Positions 9,715-20,203 of a DNA stretch of 64,000 bases are shown piece after piece. The notes under the pieces were generated by a model. The model had not been told where the DNA came from, did not search any database, and was given only the letters and a program-made list of their open reading frames with translations. Numbering within the stretch: the first letter of the stretch is position 1; each line of letters starts with the position of its first letter. The stretch comes from Rhynchopus euleeides. Its lineage: Eukaryota > Euglenozoa > Diplonemea > Diplonemida > Diplonemidae. Made by a program: the position numbers and the translations under genes. The DNA is taken from positions 62,001-126,000 of the forward strand of contig OY723319.1 of assembly GCA_963210315.1 (NCBI GenBank). Direction: 5' to 3'.

Positions 9715-12489
9715 TCACGCATCGACAGGCTCGTTGATGCATTGTGGTCTGTCCTGCTGCTGCTGCGGGGGATGTGCGGCACGTCGCACCCACCACACCA
9801 GCACCATGGCCAGCAGAGCCACAGAACCAACACAGCCCACCACGATGGCTGCGATAGGACCAGCACGCAAGCCATCGTCCCCTGAATGTGGGGCAGACGT
9901 GTCCACAGGTGTCGGTGTGCAGGTGTGGTAGTCCTTCCCTTCACGTGTGTCAACACTCAGGGAAAAGCTGTTGTTGCAGGTGAGAACGAGACAGCGCCCG
10001 TCATACGTCTGCACTGTACTGAGCGCATCCTGCGTGCACACTGTGGTTGTATTGCTGCTCGTCTGTGCGGTTTGGGCAAACGGGTCGAGCTGCGAGGCAT
10101 GCGTGACTTGAGTAAGGTCGGAGTGTGCCACAGCAGCTGCACCGAGAGCGTCGACAAGTGCAGCAACTGTTGCGGCGATCGTCACCCCAGGCACCACCCC
10201 AGACACTGCGACGGACAGGGTGCCGCAGGAGGCACGGACAGACACAGCCCGTGCCCCACGTGCAGTGGCCTCAGCACGCAGGGTGTCCAGCAGGGCCTGC
10301 GAGCCGGCACGATCGCACGGCACCTGCAACGTGATGACAACATTCACCTGCACGTCAGCAGGCCCCGGGCCGACAACAGGGATCTCGCACAGGGCGCCTG
10401 AGTGGGTCCCGCAGGCACAGTGCTGAGAGGTCGTGCAGCTGGCAGTCCCATCACCGAACACACGGCAGGTGTCATCCTCAGTGCAGACACGGGCAGGAGG
10501 GACGGTAGGTGCTGGTGTCGGAGGGTGAGGTGCTGGTGGTGAGGGGGTCGGTGCCACGTCGTCCCACAAGAGGACCCTGGTGCGCGTGGCGTTGAAGAAA
10601 GAAGCTCCTGCTGTGATGATGGTGTTGCTGGTGTGGAAGTACGACACTGCGGCTGTCCTGTGGTCTGAGGATGGTCTGCAGTAATTCCGCAGCAGGCTGC
10701 CTGTCTCCACGGAGTACACCTCCGTATCACCCCGCCCCACCACCACCAGCTTGCTCGAGTCGTGAGAGAAGGACAGATCGGACGTGTGTCTGCCACTCGA
10801 AATCGTCTTGTGGATGGAGTAGTCGCTCAGGTTGTAGATGACCACACCGGAATGCCGTTCGCTGAAAATCGCCGCCGCTAAGTATACACCATCTGGTGAC
10901 ACCCGGTTGACGAAGCCATGGCCGCCATCGTACTTCAGCGTCTTGAGAAGTGCACCAGTCGTTGCATTCCACACAAAGACCTCGTCATCATGGTGCCCAC
11001 TGATAAATTTTTTGCCTCCAAACGTGGCGTACCCACTGATGAGTCTTTCGCCGTCAGGCGTGTATACCAAGTGGCGGACATCTTTGGGACCTCCGGTGAA
11101 GGACAACAGCAAGCCGCCAGTGGCAGAATCCCAAATTGTGATGTTCCCGTCACGGTGCCCAGAAGCAACACGTGCCCCGTCTGGTGAGTATGCAACACAA
11201 ACGCAATACCCTTTCGAGGTGTCCCACCACAGTTCAGTCCCGTTGCTCAACCTGACGACAGCAACACCTCCTTCTAGTGTTGGCATCGCCAGTCTGTCCC
11301 CAGCAGGAGAGAACGCAGGCTCGCCTGCATACCTGTAGGGGGGAACTGCGACAGCCTCACCTGTCGTCAGGTTGTACACGTCCAAGCCATTCCCCCCGGA
11401 AACCGCAGCCAACGTGTCGTCATGCGACATTGCGATGTTCAAGGGAATACTCAGCGTTGCAAGAACCCAACCGGACTGGGCCTGGCTGGTGCACACCCCG
11501 GCAGGCGCAGGAGTTGTCGGCGTGTACGTTGCGGGTGCAGGTGTCGGGAGATGGGTCTGCACCACGCCATCCCACAAGAGGGCTCTGCCGTAGTTCACAC
11601 CCCCTGATGTGATAATGGTATCGCTGCTGTGGAAGAACGAAACTCCATATGAAGGTGAGGATGGCATGGTGTAGCTCTGCAGCAGGCTGCCGGTCTCCAC
11701 GGAGTACACCTCCGTGTCACCCCACCCCACCATCACCACCTTGCTCCAGTCCTGAGAGAAGGACATGTCGAAGATCCGTGCGTCCCTCGATATAGTCTTG
11801 TGGATGGAGTAGTCGCTCAGGTTGTAGATGACCACGTGCCGTTGAAGAGTCGCTAAGTACAGACCATCTGGTGACACCCGGATGGCATCGACATGGCTTA
11901 CATGTTCCAGCGTCTCGAGAATGTCACCAGTCGTTGCATCCCACACAACGTCGTTGGCATAGCCTCCACTGATGAGTCTTTCGCCGTCAGGTGTGTACGT
12001 CAACCTTTGGGTGGATGTTGGCTCGCCCTCGGCAGTGAGGGACAACACCAAGTCGCCAGTCGCAGCATCCCAGATCGTGATGGTGCCGAGGTGCCCAGAA
12101 GCAACACGTGTCCCGTCGGGTGAGTATGCAACAGAGTAACAATACCCTTTCGAGATATCCGACCACAGCTCCGTCCCGCTGCTCAAGCTGACGACAGCAA
12201 CCCCACGTGCCTGCGGCACCGCCAGTCTGTCCCCAGCAGGAGAGAATGCAGGATCGCGCGTGTAACTGTAAGTGGAGGAGGGCACTGCGACAGCCTCGCC
12301 TGTCGTCAGGTTGTACACGCCAAAACCATTAGACGCTGCAACCACAACCAACGTGTCGTCATGCGATACTGCGATGCCCGAGGGATTTGGCAGCGTTGCA
12401 ATCACCCCACTGCACCGGGGACCTGTGCCACTGGGGCATGGTGCGAGAGCACCGAAGCACAGCGGCAGCAGCGCCGCTACGGCTGCCAT
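9715..12489 (-). CDS. WD40-type propeller type I membrane protein (gene A)
   Basis: An intact 924-residue frame from the ATG at 12489. Residues 1-17 are a hydrophobic signal peptide. Two homologous beta-propellers follow (about 30-315 and 340-645), each with WD40-like blades such as VAYSPDGTRVASGH, ITIWDAATGDL and LTYTPDGERLISG, separated by Thr/Pro linkers. An EGF-like cluster (CTEDDTCRVFGDGTASC..CAC, about 667-702) precedes a small domain with a Cys pair (VPCDRAGSQALLDTLRAEAT .. VRASCGTLSVAVSG), a second Cys cluster (about 820-857), one transmembrane helix (about 876-901) and a basic 23-residue tail. N-glycosylation sites (NLT, NLS) are present. A possible spliced-leader acceptor AG lies at 12501-12502. 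It is probably a surface adhesin or receptor; the ligand is unknown. Gene B next door is its paralogue. Confidence 0.88.
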   Translation of the reverse strand: MAAVAALLPLCFGALAPCPSGTGPRCSGVIATLPNPSGIAVSHDDTLVVVAASNGFGVYNLTTGEAVAVPSSTYSYTRDPAFSPAGDRLAVPQARGVAVVSLSSGTELWSDISKGYCYSVAYSPDGTRVASGHLGTITIWDAATGDLVLSLTAEGEPTSTQRLTYTPDGERLISGGYANDVVWDATTGDILETLEHVSHVDAIRVSPDGLYLATLQRHVVIYNLSDYSIHKTISRDARIFDMSFSQDWSKVVMVGWGDTEVYSVETGSLLQSYTMPSSPSYGVSFFHSSDTIITSGGVNYGRALLWDGVVQTHLPTPAPATYTPTTPAPAGVCTSQAQSGWVLATLSIPLNIAMSHDDTLAAVSGGNGLDVYNLTTGEAVAVPPYRYAGEPAFSPAGDRLAMPTLEGGVAVVRLSNGTELWWDTSKGYCVCVAYSPDGARVASGHRDGNITIWDSATGGLLLSFTGGPKDVRHLVYTPDGERLISGYATFGGKKFISGHHDDEVFVWNATTGALLKTLKYDGGHGFVNRVSPDGVYLAAAIFSERHSGVVIYNLSDYSIHKTISSGRHTSDLSFSHDSSKLVVVGRGDTEVYSVETGSLLRNYCRPSSDHRTAAVSYFHTSNTIITAGASFFNATRTRVLLWDDVAPTPSPPAPHPPTPAPTVPPARVCTEDDTCRVFGDGTASCTTSQHCACGTHSGALCEIPVVGPGPADVQVNVVITLQVPCDRAGSQALLDTLRAEATARGARAVSVRASCGTLSVAVSGVVPGVTIAATVAALVDALGAAAVAHSDLTQVTHASQLDPFAQTAQTSSNTTTVCTQDALSTVQTYDGRCLVLTCNNSFSLSVDTREGKDYHTCTPTPVDTSAPHSGDDGLRAGPIAAIVVGCVGSVALLAMVLVWWVRRAAHPPQQQQDRPQCINEPVDA

Positions 12490-12500
12490 GTGCGCCCCTT

Positions 12501-12502
12501 CT
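12501..12502 (-). promoter_or_regulatory. Candidate splice/trans-splice acceptor AG of gene A
   Basis: On the minus strand CACCACCCGGCAG is followed by 11 nt and then the ATG. Gene B has the closely similar CACCACCCGACAG before its ATG. Confidence 0.4.
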
Positions 12503-12550
12503 GCCGGGTGGTGGTGTCGGGCAGCACACCTGTGCTGGAGAGGCAGACGT

Positions 12551-12723
12551 CACAACAGGCACAACCCGCCACAGGCAGAGCTGCCGGTGCCGAAGCACGC
12601 CACACAGCACACCACCTTAATACAGCCGTGCACAAGAGCGGGGGGGGTGGGGTGGGGTGGGATGTGGACTGGCAGGGGCTGGGAACGCAGCAACTCTGGT
12701 GTTTGGTTCCGTTTGCTCCTGAC
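12551..12723 (+). repeat. 174-bp direct repeat flanking gene A, upstream copy
   Basis: This is the partner of 8988-9161 and lies just upstream of the gene A start. It shares the G-rich core GGGGGGGTGGGGTGGGGTGG and the run GATGTGGACTGGCAGGGGCT. Confidence 0.85.
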
Positions 12724-13078
12724 ACACTTGTTCAGTAGAGCACACCATATGCACTGCCAACGCTGCAAGATCACCACAGCCTTCTTGGACCACGCGGAAC
12801 CTTCTCCACCCCAACAAGCAGCGGGTCGCTGTGCGGGTCTCGAATCCCGCGAGGGTGCCAAGTCGAGGGGGCAACCAGGGCACCCTCCTCCCAGAGGGAT
12901 GCGGGAAGACCGAGACATAGACAGATGCGATCATGTTAACAGCGGCATGAACGGAAGATGCGATATGGAGAGGGAATCGTCCAGCACGTGAGAAGAGGTT
13001 GACCCGGGCAGGTCCACATGGGTGCCGGAGGCTGCAAGGGCACAAGGGGCGCGCAGGGTCGCCAATATGCGTCACTTG
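12724..13078. other. Spacer between genes A and B
   Basis: No gene is supported. The last about 60 bases (from 13018) match the sequence just downstream of gene A (from about 9652), so the A/B duplication includes 3' flank. Confidence 0.5.
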
Positions 13079-14906
13079 TCACGCATCAGCAGGCTCGCCG
13101 ATGCGTTGTGATCTGTCCTGCTGCTGGTCCTGCAGATCTGCGGCACGTCGCACCCACCACACCAGCACCGCGGCCAACACAAAGATGGCCACGATGAAGA
13201 CCACACCAATGACTGCGAAATCACTCACACTCAGGACCAGCTCTGCTTGCGGGGCCGTGTCCACAGGTGTAGGTGTGCAGGTGTGGTAGTCCTTCCCTTC
13301 ACGTGTGTCAACACTCAGGGAAAAGCTGTTGTTGCAGGTGAGAACGAGACAGCGCCCGTCATACGTCTGCACTGTGCTGAGCGCATCCTGCGTGCACACT
13401 GTGGTTGGATTGCTGCTCGTCTGTGCGGTTTGGGCAAACGGGTCGAGCTGCGACGCGCACGCGTGACTTGAGTAAGGTCGGAGTGTGCCACAGCAGCTGC
13501 ACCGAGAGCGTCGACAAGTGCAGCAACTGTTGCGGCGATCGTCACCCCAGGCACCACCCCAGACACTGCGACGGACAGGGTGCCGCAGGAGGCACGGACA
13601 GACACAGCCCGTGCCCCACGTGCAGTGGCCTCAGCACGCAGGGTGTCCAGCAGGGCCTGCGAGCCGGCACGATCGCACGGCACCTGCAACGTGATGGCAA
13701 CATTCACCTGCACGTCAGCAGGCCCCGGGCCGACAACAGGGATCTCGCACAGGACGCCTGAGTGGGTCCCGCAGGCACAGTGCTGAGAGGTCGTGCAGCT
13801 GGCAGTCCCGTCACCGAACACACGGCAGGTGTCATCCTCAGTGCAGACACGGTCAGGAGGTGCTGATGTCGCAGGTGCAGGTGTCGGAGGGTACGGCGTT
13901 GGTGGTGCAGGTGTTGGCGGTGCAGGTGTGTCGGGTGCAGTCGTCGGAGGTACAAGTGTAGCCAGGTCGGGCCACAAGAGGATATTGGAATTGTCCACCG
14001 CGATGATGGTATCGCTGGTATGGAAGTACGAAACTCTCACTGTCCGTGATGATGGCATGGTGTAAGTCTGCAGCAGGCTGCCGGTCTCCACGGAGTACAC
14101 CTCCGTGTCACCGTTCCCCACCACCACCACCTTGCTCCAGTCCTGGGAGAAGGACATGTCGTCTGTGTCTGAAAACCGTCCTGAGCTCTTCGAAATGTTC
14201 TTGTGGATGGAGTAGTCGCTCAGCTTGTAGATAATCACAGTGTCACCCAGACCCGCTAAGTAGGGTACAAACCATCTGGTGACACATGGCTGATGTAGAA
14301 CACTGAATCTCCAATATTTTGTCTCTTGAGCACAGTGCCAGTCGTCGCATTCCACACAAGGACCAAGCTGCTGTACGGCCCACTGATCACCCTTCCCCCG
14401 TCAGGGGTGTACGTCAGTCTCATAATCCGGCTGAAGTCAAAACTCCGAGTGAGAGACACCACAAAGCTACCAGTCGCAGCATCCCAGATGTGGGCGCTCC
14501 CGTCCTGGTGCCCAGAAGCAACACGTGTCCCGTCTGGTGAGTATGCAACAGAAGAGCAAATTACGTTCGATGCGGACCACAGTTCCTTCCCGCTGCTCAA
14601 GCTGACGACAGCAAGCCCGCCTGAGCCCAGCGCCACCGCCAGTCTGTCCCCATCAGGAGAGAACGCCACCTCGGAAGCGACCGTGTCGGGCCCTGCGACA
14701 GCCTCACCTGTCTTCAGGTTGTAGACGTACAAACCACTCGACGCTGCAACCGCAGCGAACGTGTCGTCATGCGATACTACGATCGTTGAAGGAGATGCGG
14801 AGGGCAACTCCCCCAAATCAAGCGCAATGCACTGCATACCCGCACCACTGGGGCATGGCGGGAGTGTACCGAAGCACAGCGACAGCAGCACCACTCCGGC
14901 TGCCAT
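13079..14906 (-). pseudogene. WD40-type propeller membrane protein paralogue, frameshifted (gene B)
   Basis: The start is the ATG at 14906 (MAAGVVLLSLCFGTLPPCPS). It encodes a signal peptide and one WD40-type propeller (VAYSPDGTRVASGHQDGS, LTYTPDGGRVISG), then a Thr/Pro linker, the EGF-like cluster, the Cys-pair domain, the second Cys cluster, a transmembrane helix (FAVIGVVFIVAIFVLAAVLV) and a basic tail. The frame is broken twice relative to gene A: a 5-nt insertion near 14248-14265 (stop after SPDGLYPT) and a 2-nt insertion near 13453-13461, before the second Cys cluster. Gene A has two propellers and B only one. The region 13470-13830 is almost identical to 10110-10470 in A while the propellers have diverged. 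It is probably a pseudogene; sequencing errors would be an alternative. Confidence 0.8.
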
Positions 14907-14924
14907 GGCTGCGGTGTGCCCCTT

Positions 14925-14926
14925 CT
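14925..14926 (-). promoter_or_regulatory. Candidate splice/trans-splice acceptor AG of gene B
   Basis: CCCCCCACCACCCGACAG lies 18 nt upstream of the ATG on the minus strand, matching the context of gene A. Confidence 0.35.
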
Positions 14927-17900
14927 GTCGGGTGGTGGGGGGCAAGGCAAAAGGCACTCCTGTGTGCGTGTGGGCAGGATTCACAAAGCGAGATGCACCG
15001 CGCACCTCAATAGGCTGGGCCGTGCGGGCCCCTAACCTACGAGGGTGGACCAATGGGTTTGGCCAGCCCAGTTCAGTTCAGTTCGCGTGAGGCCAACAAC
15101 CCCAACCTTCCGGGCTGCAACCCACCCTCGGCATTGGGTGGCGGCCTCGACAAAAAGAAGAGCAGCCACCGTGAGGCTGGCTTGAGGGCCGTTGTTGTTC
15201 TGCGCGCCTTGACAACCCCTGCACTGAACATGTGGGATACCCTGCAGAGGCGCACACAACCATGCCCGCACACGTAATCGGGGCATGCTGCCTCACCAAG
15301 GGCAGACCGACAGCAGCCCGAACGCCGTGTGCTGTCGGGGGGGGGAGGCCGAGTGTACTGCTGGCAGCCTCCCCTGTGGGGTGGGGGGGCACAGGATTGA
15401 TGCCGAGGGGCGGCCCGTTATCAAGAGGCTCCCTAAGAGAGGGGGTGGGGGTGGTGGGGTGGGGGTGGGGCGGCACCGCGCCTGCGCGCATCCTGTCTTT
15501 TCAAGAGAGTTCCCACAAAGGTCATGTCACGCACATTGAAAAGAAGGCAAGTCGGAGAGAGCGGGGGGGGGGGGGGGGGGGAGGAAGGGGTGAGGGAGTG
15601 AAATAAGTGGTTTCATTTTACTAATATTGTGACGACCACAGCCCTGGCGGACCGGGTTGTTCGTTTGTTTTGTTTTGCTTTGCTTTTGCTTTGTTTTGTT
15701 TTTGCGGGCATCTTTGTTTTGGCGCACGGCTACTTCTTCGGTGTTGACAATCACAAGCAAGCTTGATCTGACATCCTGCGCGATTCTTGTTTTTGTTTTT
15801 TTGTTTTTTTTTGCAATCGATAACCACAAGCAAGCTTGCTCTGCCCCATTAACACCACTACCTTGCAAGCAGGTTCGAAGGCAGCTCACCCTTCGAAGTT
15901 AAGACAAAGGTCTACCCCCAACCCCAGGAAGACAATCACAGCACAGGGGTGCACTTGATTCTGAAAGACGTCGGAACATTTCTGCAGTTTTTTTCTGTGG
16001 CTCTCTCAATTTCGCATCATGTTCCGTTTCCTAACGAGGGGGCCGTCGCTCTGTGCCAAACTGTGTCCGTCTGCCCCCCCACCCCCCACCCCTGGTTGCG
16101 AGGCGACGCACTTCTCTGCACTCTGAGCGAAGGCCCCCGCAGCACGCGTAGGAAGTTTCCGTGGGAAAATCAGAGCTACCCCCCCACCACCACCACCAGC
16201 ATGTGAATTGGGTCCTGCCTCTGGAATGCCCTTTTTGAGTGTCGACAGCTACACCTTAGGACAAGCAAGCTTCTTCTGCCCCATTGGATGAAAAAATTCT
16301 CCCCGCATGGGAATGGATCCTGCCCCTTTGCATTCTTTTGTTTTGAGAGGATCTGGACGGCCCGAAGGCTGTCCCCACAGGATACGATATTTCAATTTGC
16401 CTGTCTATATGTTTGCACCCTCCTCCTCCCCCTACCCACAGCCAGAAAAGGGGGGGGGGGTGGATGGACCTATTTACTACACGCAGTTCCTTCAGCCAAA
16501 GTCCGGAGCTTGGTTGAAAAATGCTGCCATCATAGCATTTCTAACCACACCCCCCCCCCCTCTCTCTAAAAAAACACGGCAAATACTTTTTTGCAAGGCT
16601 TGTTCAAACCCGACCCCCACAGGTGGGGGTGGGGGGAAGGGTAAAGATAAATGCAGGAAAAGGGCGTGCAGAGCAACCACAACACCGGACGGAATGAGAC
16701 GCCTGCCACAGTGATGCGAGGTGGACCGACACCCAGAACCCGCAAGAATTGTTTTTGGAGGGGGGGGGGGGGGGTGAAGGGATTGGGGAGGGTTAAAACA
16801 CAAAAGTACTGGCTTTTGCACCACGATATATGAACAAATTGGAAGGAGGGGCAATGTCGGGGCGGGGGGGGTGGAATGGAAGATCAGGAGGTAAACTGGG
16901 GGATGAGGGCGACTTCGCTCTAAAGTGATTCAGACAAGTGAGCTGCCTAACAATGCAGGCTGCAAACCTGACACAACAACTTTGACACGGAGCGAAGGCT
17001 CCAGTAGGTATGGGTTGGGTGGGATGGAAGGGGCAGCACCCCCTCGTGGGTTATATTTTCTTTTCTGGTTATTTTCGCTGGTGTCACGGACGACAATCCC
17101 AGGCACTGCGAGAGCGCGCTACTGCGCAGACCTGTTCTGTCCCATTGACGCCCATTCCCACACGTGGCAGGGGAGGGGGCAGTGTTCAGCTTCTTCAGTG
17201 GTCGAGGCGAGGTCCGCCCTCAGGCCCATTGAGACAATTTGTTTTTCTGTAGATTCTCAAGTGAAGGCTCCTAATTGCACAGGAGTCCTGTTTGTCACAA
17301 AAAGACTTTCGGAGTTGCGTTGCGCTGTTCGCACAGAACGGGCATTTTTTGCCGCAATTGTGCGGGAGATGCACAACGCTGAAACATGTCTTTTTTCGTG
17401 AAGAACAGATATTTTCTTTCCAAAGGAAATGCCCCACCCGACAGGGAAGGGCACTACGTGACGGGGAACACGCGCCTCGAAGCACTGCATTGAGACTTCG
17501 AAGGGGACTGCGCGAGGGGAGTGTATTCCAGCCCAAACTGAAGGTAAGACAACATACTGTTGTCGAGAGTGGCGGCAAGGCAAGCCTGCCGCCACACTAC
17601 AGCAACACGGGTCCTTCTTGTTAGTCACGAGACTCGGTATAAAAGAAAGGCGAGACAGGGTGCTTGCACCCTCGCCGGGAACTCTCGGGAGGGGGGGGGA
17701 AGGAAGGGCAACAAAGTGGAGGAGGGCGGCGGGCCTGGTGGACGCCTCGTCCGCAACCCGGAGGGGCTGCCTCAACAGACGTGTCGAGGAGTGTCCCAGA
17801 CAGGTGCGGTACAGGGCAGGCCGGGCCTGCGAACCCACGGAAAACGGAGCCTGGGGAGGGCGCGTCGGGGATGGAACTGGAACAAAGGCATCGCAAAAAA

Positions 17901-18088
17901 AAAAGGGTGAGAGGGAGGGTGGGGACAGCAGCGAACCAGGAAAGGGACACACCCAGACCTCGCGCACTCGGCGCGAAAGAAAGGGTCACTCCACGCGGCC
18001 CCGTGCACGCCAAATAGGGGGCGGGGCAATGAGGCCGCAACGGAGGGGGGTGGTGTTGCACGTCCCTCTTTCGGGACGGGCAATGATT
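14927..18088. other. Long intergenic region, 3.2 kb
   Basis: No gene is supported. It contains a G run (about 15562-15581), a pyrimidine tract of TTTTG/CTTTG units (15660-15705), another G run (about 16759-16772) and short A/T runs. CTGTTCTGTCCCATTGACGC at 17132-17151 recurs at about 31130-31149. Confidence 0.45.
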
Positions 18089-18521
18089 CAGTGGTCGCGC
18101 TAAATATTGGAAAAATCACCCAAAATTTGGAAATCGGGAGCGAAAAAACGTACCTGAAAAAGGGGCTCGTTTTTGGGCGGGGAAACCGCGTTTCGTTGCA
18201 TTTCCGAGCCTCGCCCGGATCGTAGTGGGGTCATTTTGAAAAAATGGGCTTGTTTGAAGACACTCAAATTTTCCGTCCTGGTTGTCTGATCAGTAACAAC
18301 CCGAGCAAGGGGTCAGGCACCTGCTCGGAAAGCAGGGACGGGAGTTCCCCACTCAGCTCAACTGCCAACAACGCCACCAAGTAGGCAAACATGTGCCAGC
18401 TTGAGTGCCACCCCTGATACGGCGAGGGTGTAGCCTGTTCAAGACACTGATGCCAGCACTGGACGTGGGGACCCCACGAAGCACGTTGTATGTGAAACCT
18501 CGTGCACACGCTATACAGGGG

Positions 18522-18566
18522 GGTCTGGGGGGCGGAGCCCCCCAGCCGCCGGAGGGCACGGTAGTG
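18522..18566 (+). repeat. GC hairpin repeat, copy 2
   Basis: GGTCTGGGGGGCGGAGCCCC core followed by CAGCCGCCGGAGGGCACGG. It sits inside the outer hAT-like element, followed by CTGTTCC as in copies 3-5. Confidence 0.85.
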
Positions 18567-19362
18567 CACAGCTGTTCCGACCTGAACTCGGTGTGGATCA
18601 CTCCGACATCAGGTCAGCCCAGTGCTGCGCGGGAAGCAGTCACTCGGTGGGGAAGGCAAAAGGGGTGCTGAGAGTTTCATGCAAAGCGATGCTTGTGGCA
18701 GTTTGGGGAACGGTGAACCTCAGGGCGTGAAGAGCAGCGGCCGTCAAGGCCACCCACCCGCCCCCACCACCCACCCCCGCCCCGCGGGGCCCATTTTTTT
18801 CTCTCCCCGTCTCTGCCTTCTTTTGAATATTTGAGATCCGTGCGAAACGCCATGGGGTCACTTTCATTTTTTTGGTGCACTTTTTTCATACTGAGTTGGG
18901 GTACCAAAACTTTTCGAGTTGTGGACAAATCCCTGTTCAGGGGATAAGATAGGTCTGGTTTTCCGGTTTTCAAAACCAGGGTTTCCCGGTTCCCGGTTTT
19001 CTGGAAAAAAAAAAAAAGGTCGATCTCATTTTTGGCGGTTTTTTTTGTGACTTTGGGACAGTAAAACAGTCAGAAAAAACGCCATAAAAAAATAGAAAGT
19101 GACCCCATCGTGATCCGCACAGAGCTCAAATAGTCCAAAGAAGGCAGAGAAGCGGAGAAGAAAAAATGGACCTAGCGGGTGGCCCGGTGGGTGGTGATGC
19201 CCTCGTCATGCAGGCCTCTTCTGTTTTGAAGGTGCACACATGGTGGACTCCAGCCACCCTAGCGAGTGTCTAAGAGGGAGTCTAAGACTGCAGTCTGTAC
19301 TGGAGACGGGAGTCTATTTTCCAGCTAATTTACGACTCCCGCTAGTTGAGACTCATGGGAGA

Positions 19363-19416
19363 CACACGGTGTACTCCAGCGGAGGTAGGGTAACCTCCGC
19401 TGGAGTTCACCGTGTC
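19363..19416. repeat. Perfect-stem palindrome inside the inner hAT-like element
   Basis: CACGGTGTACTCCAGCGGAG and CTCCGCTGGAGTTCACCGTG can pair around a short loop. The same palindrome is present in copy 2 near 29402-29455. Confidence 0.8.
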
Positions 19417-19836
19417 GTCTGCCTCTGTGCAGCGTCACTCGGTGCCATCGAATACATGGCGACAGCCCACCAACTCGAGACAGATCTGCTTGTCTGGAGG
19501 GCTGAGACGAGAACACGAACGACTTTCAAGCAATCTTGAAGGTCGCCAAGCCTATTGGGGGCAACTAACAGATGAGATTTGTTTGTTGCCTGTCGTCACA
19601 GCTAGGTGCCCATTTCCTCGATAACGGAATGTGTGCAGAGATCTCGTGGACCCTTTGGCCATTCTGTCGTGCACCCACTCCACCCACAACGCACACCTGT
19701 CACGAGTGGTCGCTCCCCCGTCCTCCTCCACCCTGAAGGTTGAACCCTCAAGGACCAGTGATCTCCTGCTGGCCGGGCTGCGATACAGCGAAGCCTTCCT
19801 ACTTACAAGCGAATCCAGACTGTAGGGAACAGATGA

Positions 19837-19882
19837 TCACTACCGTGGCCTCCGGCGGCTGGGGGGCTCCGCCCCCCAGACC
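19837..19882 (-). repeat. GC hairpin repeat, copy 3
   Basis: Reverse-orientation copy of the repeat (TCACTACCGTGGCCTCCGGC, then GGCTCCGCCCCCCAGACC) in the inner hAT-like element. Confidence 0.85.
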
Positions 19883-20203
19883 CCCCTGCGTAAAAAAATT
19901 GCACCAGACCGGTTTTTTGGCCGAGAGTCCAAACTTTCAAAGCAGCTGCTGCGCCTGCCCCACCAAGCAGCCTCAGTACGACAGGACGCGCGCAGGCACC
20001 GGGCCTTCTCAGATTCTGGGAGGGTTTGCGCGGGTCGCGCGCGCCGAAGGCGCGCGCGAAAAATTTTCAAAACCAGAAAAACCGGAAAACGGCGCCAGAA
20101 AAAAAGTCTATCTTATACCCTGTCCCTGTTTGCAAATAAAAAACGTACCTCAAAAAATCGCCGAAAATCTCGGGAGTAGGGAGTGAAGTTAGCGCGACCA
20201 CTG

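Larger units (their letters stand above)
18938..20122 (+). mobile_element. Inner non-autonomous hAT-like element, copy 1
   Basis: The ends are CAGGGGATAAGATAG (18938) and CTATCTTATACCCTG (ending 20122), imperfect terminal inverted repeats that continue into TTTTCCGG..TTTTGAAAA sequence. An exact 8-bp target duplication TCCCTGTT flanks it (18930-18937 and 20123-20130). Length is 1185 bp. It has no transposase; the longest frame (19240-19539) overlaps a palindrome and is probably non-coding. A near-identical copy lies reversed at 28696-29876 and a third starts at 63772. Confidence 0.88.
18089..20203 (+). mobile_element. Outer hAT-like element (CAGTGG termini), interrupted by a second element
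   Basis: The left end is CAGTGGTCGCGCTAA at 18089 and the right end is its exact reverse complement TTAGCGCGACCACTG ending at 20203. The flanking octamers are CAATGATT (18081-18088) and CAATAATT (20204-20211), an 8-bp target duplication with one mismatch. CAGTG termini plus 8-bp duplication fit the hAT superfamily. No transposase is visible, so it is non-autonomous. Without the inserted inner element it would be about 0.92 kb. It carries a GC hairpin repeat (18522-18566) and a module at about 18755-18900 that is homologous, inverted, to one inside the inner element. Confidence 0.75.

Noticed and set aside
12834-12862. tRNA-like T-arm (GCGGGTCTCGAATCCCGC)
   Set aside because: The loop is one base too long and no acceptor, D or anticodon arm can be found around it.
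16925-18103. Several 100-236-codon frames at 17-18 kb
   Set aside because: They overlap on both strands, are Pro/Arg/Ser-rich, lack domains and have no acceptor-like context.
19240-19539. 99-codon frame in the inner hAT-like element (also 29279-29578)
   Set aside because: It overlaps a strong palindrome and has no similarity I recognise to a hAT transposase.
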